DNA of 12,634 nucleotides. It comes from Elusimicrobiota bacterium (GTDB lineage: Bacteria > Elusimicrobiota > Elusimicrobia > UBA1565 > UBA9628). The translations under genes and the position numbers were made by a program. The notes below the pieces were generated by a model that saw only the letters and a program-made list of their open reading frames with translations, did not search any database and was not told the origin of the DNA. Positions within the stretch are counted from its first letter, which is position 1. Each line of letters opens with the position of its first letter. The stretch spans positions 1 to 12,634 of the forward strand of contig JACQBB010000134.1 of NCBI GenBank assembly GCA_016194625.1, in the 5' to 3' direction. Of this stretch, positions 5,918 to 11,313 are shown piece by piece.

Positions 5918-8205
5918 ACCGCATCGCGGTCTTCGGCAAGGGCGGCATCGGCAAGTCCACGTTCTCGGCGAACCTGGCCGCGGCCTACGCGCGCCGCGGC
6001 CTGCGAGTCCTGCTGGTCGGCTGCGACCCGAAGCACGACACGACGAACGCGCTGACCGAGGGCGCGCCGATCCGCACCGCGATCGAGCACTCGGCGTTCA
6101 TGGACTCCGGCAAGGGCGGGGTCGAGGGGCTGGTCGTGCGCGGCCGGCTGGGGGTGGACTGCGTCGAGGCGGGCGGGCCGGAGCCGGGCATCGGCTGCGC
6201 GGGGCGCGGCATCTCGCGGATGATCGAGATGCTGGAGGAGGCGGGCTACCTGCGGCCGGGGCGCTACGACGCCGCGGTCTTCGACGTGCTGGGCGACGTG
6301 GTGTGCGGCGGCTTCGCCGCGCCGCTGCGCGAGGGGATGGCCGACAAGATCGTCATCGTGACCTCCGAGGAGCTGATGTCGCTGTACGCGGCCAACAACA
6401 TCGCGCGCGCGGTCCGGAACTACTCGGCCAACGGCGCCGTGCTGGCGGGCCTGGTCGCCAACCTGCGCGACCCCGACGCCGACCGCGAGGCGGTCGCGCG
6501 CTTCGCCGGCCTCATCGGGACGAAGGTGCTCGCCTGGATGGACCGCGATCCGGCCGTGCGCCGCGCCGAGTACCGCCGCGAGACGGTGGTCGAGTCCGCC
6601 CCGGCCTCGGGCTTCGCGAAGGCCGTCGAGGCCCTGGCCGACGCGCTGGCGGCCGAGGCGGAGGCGCCGGTCCCGACGCCGCTGTCCGACGAGCGCTTCG
6701 GCCTCCTGTCGCGCGTCGGCTTCACCGCCGCGGAGGCCGTGCCGGAGAAGGCCGCGTCCGCGCCGCCCCCGGAGGCGCCGCGCCCGGCGCCGGCCGAGAA
6801 GAACGGCGGGCGCGCCCGCGTCGCGCGCGAGCACGAGCGCCTGGAGGAGGAGCTCGCCGCCGCGCGCCCGCCCGAGGCCGGCTCGAACGCCGAGCAGTGG
6901 GGCGGCGCCGACCAGTGGCGGGTCTTCTTCTGCGACCGCGAGGCCAAGCGCAACGGCCGCGCCGGCCTGGAGCTGCGCGCGCCGGTCCTGCACATCTGGC
7001 ACCAGGACCTGGAGTGCAGCTACGCGTCGCCCGACTGGGGCCTGAACGAGCCGTGCTTCTTCAACTTCCCGTGGACGCGCAAGACCTCCGCGGGCGGCGC
7101 CCCGCGCGACGAGGCCGAGCCCGGCGCGCCGATGCCGCCGATGATGATGACCGACCTGCGCGACCTGGACGTGATCAACGGCGGCGAGGCGAAGCTGCGC
7201 GAGGCGCTGGAGGCGGGGCTGGCCCTGCCGATGACGATCGAGGCGGTCGTCGTGAACTCGACCTGCGTGCCGACGGTGATCGGCGACGACGTGCCGAAGA
7301 CCCTGCGCGCGGTCGCCAACCCGAAGGGCACGCCGCTGATCTTCAACAACTCCGCCAACAACCAGGACGTCGACGTGGGGCGGCTCCTGCTCGACAAGGT
7401 CCGCGCCGAGCCCGGCTTCGCGGACCGGCCGAAGGTCCCCGGCTCGGTGAACCTGGTCGGCTTCCCCGAGGGCCCGGCGCTGGGCGAGCTCAAGGAGCTG
7501 CTCGAGCGCTCGGGCGTGACGGTGAACGCGGCGGTGATGCCGGCGCTGACGCTGGAGCTGGCGCGCTCGCTGTCCGCGGCGTCGGCGCAGGTGTTCCTGC
7601 CCAACGCCGCCTATCAGCCCGTGTACGACGAGGTGTTCCGCCCGCTGGCCTCCGAGAACCGAGAGTTCGACCCGCCGTACGGCATGGAGGGGACGCGGCG
7701 CTGGCTGAAGGAGGTCGCCGGCCTTTTCGGCCGCGCGGCCGCCGCGGAGAAGGCGTTCGCGGCGGCGTTCGCCCCGTGGTCGCGGCGCTGGGACGACCTG
7801 CGCCGGCGCGCGCTGGACCTGCGCTTCGCGTTCGTGGTGGACCGGGCGCGGATGGCGCGGCTCACCGACGCGCGGCTGATGTGGGGCGTGCCGGTCCTGC
7901 GCGTCCTGCGCGAGATGGGCGCGCGCGTCGAGGTCCTGCTGTACCAGGGCGAGGACCGCGGCCCGCTCAAGGGCTTCAAGGACCCCGCGGAGCTGGAGCG
8001 GCGGCTGGCCGAGGGCCGCTACGACGCGGTGTACTCGGAGTACTTCTTCGACGAGCGCCTGGTCCGCGCGGGCGCCGCGCAGTTCTCGCTGGCGCCGTTC
8101 GAGCCGGGCGTGCGCGGCGCGGTCGCCACGCTCGAGCGCCTGCTCGCGGTCGGGCGCTGGGACTTCTACCGGCGCTACGCCGAGCACCTGAAGGGGGAGC
8201 GATGA
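5914..8205 (+). CDS. Nitrogenase-like NifH-NifD fusion protein
   Basis: The product is one 763-residue polypeptide. Residues 1 to about 255 are a NifH/BchL-type iron protein: P-loop GKGGIGKST at 8-16, GCDPKHDTT at 36-44, [4Fe-4S] ligands C95 (GCAGRG) and C131 (DVLGDVVCGGF), and RDPAVRRAEYRR as in NifH. A linker (about 256-325) follows, Ala/Pro-rich and then charged with coiled-coil character. The NifD-like part (about 330-763) aligns around C340, C368 (HIWHQDLECSYA, compare NifD HISHGPVGCGQYS) and C451 (STCVPTVIGDD), the expected P-cluster ligands, and keeps a DPPYGMEGTRRWL segment. No Cys follows C451, so the FeMo-co ligand Cys275 of NifD has no counterpart. Known family role: ATP-driven electron transfer for a difficult reduction. 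The substrate is unknown. ATGA overlaps join it to both neighbours. The fusion shows no frame break. Confidence 0.92.
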   Translation: MNRIAVFGKGGIGKSTFSANLAAAYARRGLRVLLVGCDPKHDTTNALTEGAPIRTAIEHSAFMDSGKGGVEGLVVRGRLGVDCVEAGGPEPGIGCAGRGISRMIEMLEEAGYLRPGRYDAAVFDVLGDVVCGGFAAPLREGMADKIVIVTSEELMSLYAANNIARAVRNYSANGAVLAGLVANLRDPDADREAVARFAGLIGTKVLAWMDRDPAVRRAEYRRETVVESAPASGFAKAVEALADALAAEAEAPVPTPLSDERFGLLSRVGFTAAEAVPEKAASAPPPEAPRPAPAEKNGGRARVAREHERLEEELAAARPPEAGSNAEQWGGADQWRVFFCDREAKRNGRAGLELRAPVLHIWHQDLECSYASPDWGLNEPCFFNFPWTRKTSAGGAPRDEAEPGAPMPPMMMTDLRDLDVINGGEAKLREALEAGLALPMTIEAVVVNSTCVPTVIGDDVPKTLRAVANPKGTPLIFNNSANNQDVDVGRLLLDKVRAEPGFADRPKVPGSVNLVGFPEGPALGELKELLERSGVTVNAAVMPALTLELARSLSAASAQVFLPNAAYQPVYDEVFRPLASENREFDPPYGMEGTRRWLKEVAGLFGRAAAAEKAFAAAFAPWSRRWDDLRRRALDLRFAFVVDRARMARLTDARLMWGVPVLRVLREMGARVEVLLYQGEDRGPLKGFKDPAELERRLAEGRYDAVYSEYFFDERLVRAGAAQFSLAPFEPGVRGAVATLERLLAVGRWDFYRRYAEHLKGER

Positions 8206-9479
8206 GCCACGGGACCCCGACGAACTTCCCCAGCATGCTGGGCGTGTACCTGGCCGTCAACGCGGTCCCGGACGCCTACGTGCTGGTGGACGGCCCGGAC
8301 TGTTCCTTATATAAGGCGCATTTCATCCACGGCCGCCATGATTGGGAATCCACCCTCCTGCGCGTGGACGGCCGCCATCGCGTCGCCTTCACCAACGTGT
8401 GCGCGCGCGGCGTGGTGAAGCAGCACGACGAGGAGCTGGCGGCCGCGGTCCTGCGCCTGGACGCCCTGCCCGACTGCGCGGCCGTCCTGCTCACGGCCCT
8501 GCCGATGTGCTCGATCACCGGCGTGGACTACGGACGGGTGACCCGCGCGCTCGCGCCGCGGCTCAAGGGGACGGCGCTGGACGTCCCGCCCGGGTCGCTG
8601 ATGGGGGACTGGCTGGACGGCTACGCGCAGACGCTGACGGCGCTGGCCAAGTCTCTGAAGCTCGGGCCCGGCCGGACGCGGCCCGGGACCGTCGCCGTCG
8701 TCGGCCACCTGATGGACCGCAACGAGGCCGACCGCCGCGCCGACGTGGCCGAGCTGGAGCGCCTGCTGGCGGGCGCGGGGCTGGAGTGCGTCTCGGTGTG
8801 GCTGGCCGGGCGCCCGTACGCGGAGCTGAAGCGCGTCGAGGAGGCGGAGACCGTCGTGTCCCTGCCCTACGCGCGCGGCGCCGCGCGCCTGATCGCCGAG
8901 AGGACCGGCGCGCGGCTCGTCGAGGCGCCGCTGCCGTTCGGCCTGCCGAAGACGGCGGGCTTCGTGACGGCGGCGGCCGAGGCGGCCGGCGGCGCGGCGC
9001 CGGCGCGCGCGCGGACGTTCGTCGCGGCCGAGCTCAAGCGCCTCCTGCCGCGCCTGCGCTGGGTGTTCCCGCACCTGACCGTGGGCAAGCGCGTCGCCTA
9101 CGCGGGCGACCCGCACCTGTTCGGCGGCTTCCTCGACATCGCGGCCGACGCGGGCCTGGAGACGGCGAGCGCGGTGCTGACCGCGCGGCGCGCGCACGGC
9201 GGCGCGGTCGAGGGGCTCACGGTCCTCCACGAGCCGCCGGAGGAGGACGCGCTGACCGGGCGCCTGCTCACCGAGGGCGTGGACCTGCTGGTCTCCTGCT
9301 CCCTGCGCATCTTCTCCAACGGCTGGCGCGGCGACGCGCCGGTGATGACCTTCGGCTTCCCCAGCAACGGCCACCACGCGTTCTTCGAGCGGCCGACGCT
9401 GGGCTTCAACGGCTACGCGGGCGTGGTGGACCGGCTGGCGGGCGCGCTGTCGTCGGCGGGGAGCGGGCGTGCGCGCTGA
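8202..9479 (+). CDS. NifK/NifN/BchB-like partner subunit
   Basis: The product has 425 residues and probably pairs with the D-like domain encoded just upstream (ATGA overlap). The family is recognised from several segments: an N-terminus resembling the P-cluster region, with VLVDGPDC placing C34 like NifK Cys95; TALPMCSITGVDY placing C103 like NifK Cys153; GRPYAELKRVEEAETVVSLPY; GKRVAYAGDPHLFGG; and a C-terminal TFGFPSNGHHAFFERP...GFNGYAG block like the GFP...GY.GA end of NifK, NifN and BchB. The NifK Cys70 position appears to be non-Cys (near N8-P10). C67 and C92 are extra. A reduced or altered cluster site is therefore likely, as in BchB, where an Asp replaces a Cys. Codons 34 to about 52 use unusual AT-ending codons. 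It is not a functional molybdenum nitrogenase subunit. Confidence 0.85.
   Translation: MSHGTPTNFPSMLGVYLAVNAVPDAYVLVDGPDCSLYKAHFIHGRHDWESTLLRVDGRHRVAFTNVCARGVVKQHDEELAAAVLRLDALPDCAAVLLTALPMCSITGVDYGRVTRALAPRLKGTALDVPPGSLMGDWLDGYAQTLTALAKSLKLGPGRTRPGTVAVVGHLMDRNEADRRADVAELERLLAGAGLECVSVWLAGRPYAELKRVEEAETVVSLPYARGAARLIAERTGARLVEAPLPFGLPKTAGFVTAAAEAAGGAAPARARTFVAAELKRLLPRLRWVFPHLTVGKRVAYAGDPHLFGGFLDIAADAGLETASAVLTARRAHGGAVEGLTVLHEPPEEDALTGRLLTEGVDLLVSCSLRIFSNGWRGDAPVMTFGFPSNGHHAFFERPTLGFNGYAGVVDRLAGALSSAGSGRAR
8305..8316. other. 12-bp AT-rich perfect palindrome inside the NifK-like gene
   Basis: CCTTATATAAGG is a perfect inverted repeat. It covers parts of codons 35-39 (Ser-Leu-Tyr-Lys-Ala) and includes TTA and TAT, which are rare in this window. 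It is embedded in a short patch (about 8301-8360) with TGT, CAT, GAT and GAA codons. It may be chance, a protein binding site or an internal promoter-like element; nothing else supports a function. Confidence 0.5.
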
Positions 9480-10392
9480 GGCCCTGCTCGTCCTGGTCCT
9501 GACGCGGCGCTGCGACCGGCGTTGCCGCCACTGTCCGCAGGCGTTCGCCGACTCGGACATGGCCGAGGCGACGCTGGACGCGGCGCTGACGGGCCTCCTG
9601 CCGCTCCTGGCCGCGCCCGCGCGCCTGAAGCTGTTCGGCGGCGAGCCGCTGCTGCGCCCCGACCTCGTCGAGCGCGCGCTGGATTTCGTGAAGGAGCGCG
9701 CGCCCGGGACGGCGGTCGAGCTGCCGACGAACGGCAACGGCCTGCGCTGGGCGGCGCCGATGCTCGCGCGCCATCCGGGCGTCGAGGTGTTCGCCAGCCG
9801 CCCGCACCCGGCGGCCGGGCGCCTGCCCGGCGCGGTCCACAACCTGCTGCTCGCGCCCGGGGAGTCGGCCGCCTCCGCCGCGCGCCGCCTGCTCGAGGCG
9901 CGCCGCCGCGGCTTCCGCCGCGTCAACGTCCTGCCCGCCTACTTCGCCCGCTGGAGCCCCGCGCAGGCGGCCGGGCTGGAGGACGCCTTCACGGCCCTGC
10001 GCGCGGCGCTCGCGCGCCTGGCCGCGGCGGGCCGGCCCGTCGAGCTGGTCAACCTCTCGCGCCGCGGCTCCACGCCGCTCTACAACGACGGGCTGACCGT
10101 GGACGCCGACGGCGAGGTGTACGCGTCGAACCTGGTCCTGGCCGCGGCGGTCGCGCCGCATCGCGCGCGCCTGCGCCTGGGGAGCGTCGCCGACCCCGGC
10201 GGCCTGGCCGCGCGTCCGGCCGCCGAGCCCGAGCGGGTGCTGGAGGACTCGTTCCCGCCGGAGATACTGGAGTGCACGCGCGCGGCGGACGCGGCGCTGA
10301 CGCGGTTCTGCCGCGCGGTCGCCGCGGACGGCGTCAGTCCCGCGCGGCCAGGACCCGGCGCGCGATCCGGCGGGGGTCTTTCGCTTGCGTGA
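9469..10392 (+). CDS. Radical SAM protein lacking the auxiliary Cys cluster
   Basis: The product has 307 residues. C15-x3-C19-x2-C22 and GGEP at 57-60 define the rSAM core. In the C-terminal half an NDGLTVDADGEVYASN segment looks like the first strand of a SPASM domain, with Ser where the Cys ligand should be. The only later Cys are C269 and C281, so a full second cluster is unlikely. It is clearly related to module 1 of the 110-1966 protein: same Cys spacing, same GGEP position and matching C-terminal strand. GTG 9469 has GGGGAG (9458-9463) 5 nt upstream and overlaps the NifK-like stop by 11 bp. The last 19 residues are low in complexity and are encoded within a 59-bp convergent overlap with the minus-strand rSAM gene. 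The substrate is unknown. Confidence 0.87.
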   Translation: MRAEALLVLVLTRRCDRRCRHCPQAFADSDMAEATLDAALTGLLPLLAAPARLKLFGGEPLLRPDLVERALDFVKERAPGTAVELPTNGNGLRWAAPMLARHPGVEVFASRPHPAAGRLPGAVHNLLLAPGESAASAARRLLEARRRGFRRVNVLPAYFARWSPAQAAGLEDAFTALRAALARLAAAGRPVELVNLSRRGSTPLYNDGLTVDADGEVYASNLVLAAAVAPHRARLRLGSVADPGGLAARPAAEPERVLEDSFPPEILECTRAADAALTRFCRAVAADGVSPARPGPGARSGGGLSLA

Positions 10393-11269
10393 CCAGCTCC
10401 GCCGCGTCGTAGCGGCCGCCCATGTCCCACAGCCCGGCGCAGATCGCCGCGAGCGTGCAGTCCGCGCAGGCGGCGCCCTTCCCGTAGCGCCACTCGTCCT
10501 CGCGGTGGAAGCGCCGCTCGTCGAGGAACTCGACGGAGCGCTGCTCGCCCTTGACCAGCGCGCGCGTCTCGGTCGCGCAGTGGGCGAACTCGCCCATGTG
10601 GCACAGCGGGACCTTCTCGACGCGGAAGGTGCGCCCGGTGCGCGCCAGCCAGCGCATCGCGCGGCGCAGGGCGGGGCCGCTCGCCGTCAGCGTCGGGACG
10701 GTCTCCGGGTGCTCGGCGACGCGCTCGACGAGCGGGTCGAGATAGGTCCAGGAGAAGTGGCGCAGGTACGGGAAGCGCTCGCACAGCCAGCGCGCGGTCT
10801 GGTCCAGGTGGCCGGCGTTCTGCGCGCAGATGGTCTGGTTCACCGCGACGGTCGCGCCGCGGCGGCCCAGGCGCGCGAGCGTGCGCACGATGTTCGCCAG
10901 CGACTCGGGGTTGCCGGTCAGGAACGCCTGCACGGCCTTGCGGTGGCTGTGCACGCTGACGTGGACGTGCTCCAGGCCCGCGGCGAGCAGGCGGTCCAGG
11001 TACGCGGGGTCGGCCGTGCGCTGGGCGTTGGTGATCACGCGGCAGGGCACGCCGCGGCGCGCGGCGTAGGCGATCAGCTCGGGCAGCGGCTCCCACAGCG
11101 TGGGCTCGCCGCCGGTCAGGATGACGCCGTCGTAGCCGCGCCGGCGGTAGCGGTCGACGAGCCTCCGGGCCTCGGCGAGCGGGAGCTCGCGCTCGTTGAC
11201 CGGGTTCGAGCAGAACCGGCAGCGCTGGTTGCACCGCCGCACGACTTGGATGTAGCCGAGGTTCGCCAT
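10334..11269 (-). CDS. Radical SAM protein, paralog of the 4043 gene
   Basis: The product has 311 residues from the ATG at 11269-11267. The core motifs are C13-x3-C17-x2-C20 and GGEP at 53-56, and the auxiliary pattern is C223 (VPLC) with C268-x2-C271-x5-C277. These positions coincide almost exactly with the 4043 protein, and long blocks match (RTFRVE-[RK]-VPLC, HVSVHS, NAGHL, FP-[FY]-LRHF). An upstream in-frame ATG at 11293 would add 8 residues (MRATARPP). I prefer 11269 because its first residues line up with the paralog, although neither start has a visible Shine-Dalgarno sequence, so leaderless translation is possible. The gene faces the plus-strand run, overlaps its last gene by 59 bp and diverges from the carbamoyltransferase gene. 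It is probably a duplicate of the 4043 gene that has taken a related substrate or step. Confidence 0.87.
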   Translation of the reverse strand: MANLGYIQVVRRCNQRCRFCSNPVNERELPLAEARRLVDRYRRRGYDGVILTGGEPTLWEPLPELIAYAARRGVPCRVITNAQRTADPAYLDRLLAAGLEHVHVSVHSHRKAVQAFLTGNPESLANIVRTLARLGRRGATVAVNQTICAQNAGHLDQTARWLCERFPYLRHFSWTYLDPLVERVAEHPETVPTLTASGPALRRAMRWLARTGRTFRVEKVPLCHMGEFAHCATETRALVKGEQRSVEFLDERRFHREDEWRYGKGAACADCTLAAICAGLWDMGGRYDAAELVTQAKDPRRIARRVLAARD

Positions 11270-11295
11270 CGGAGGACGGGCCGTCGCTCGCATTC

Positions 11296-11302
11296 TATGA
11301 TA
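11296..11302. promoter_or_regulatory. Candidate bidirectional -10 element (TATGATA)
   Basis: The 44-bp gap between the two divergent genes is the only AT-containing intergenic patch in the window. TATGAT (11296-11301) is one base from the bacterial -10 consensus on the plus strand, and TATCAT reads on the minus strand from the overlapping bases 11302-11297. No convincing -35 was found for either direction. The minus-strand site lies so close to ATG 11293 and 11269 that the transcript would have little or no leader. Confidence 0.35.
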
Positions 11303-11303
11303 T

Positions 11304-11309
11304 GGGGGG
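11304..11309 (+). promoter_or_regulatory. G-run serving as ribosome binding site for the ATG at 11314
   Basis: Six consecutive G residues end 4 nt before ATG 11314. This is a weak but usable Shine-Dalgarno match, and the only one available in the short leader. Confidence 0.4.
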
Positions 11310-11313
11310 CCGC

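Noticed and set aside
5767..8187. An 806-codon open frame on the minus strand opposite the H-D fusion
   Set aside because: It is Arg/Ala/His/Gln-rich shadow sequence produced by GC-rich third positions, whereas the plus strand carries clear NifH and NifD motifs.
5914..9479. True nitrogen-fixing nitrogenase (nifHDK)
   Set aside because: The D-like domain has no Cys after C451, so there is no FeMo-co ligand, the K-like protein lacks a Cys70 counterpart, and no nifE, nifN or nifB gene is recognisable in the window.
8307..9926. Minus-strand open frame opposite the K-like and rSAM genes
   Set aside because: Composition is typical of antisense shadow, no family motif is visible, and the plus-strand genes are well supported.
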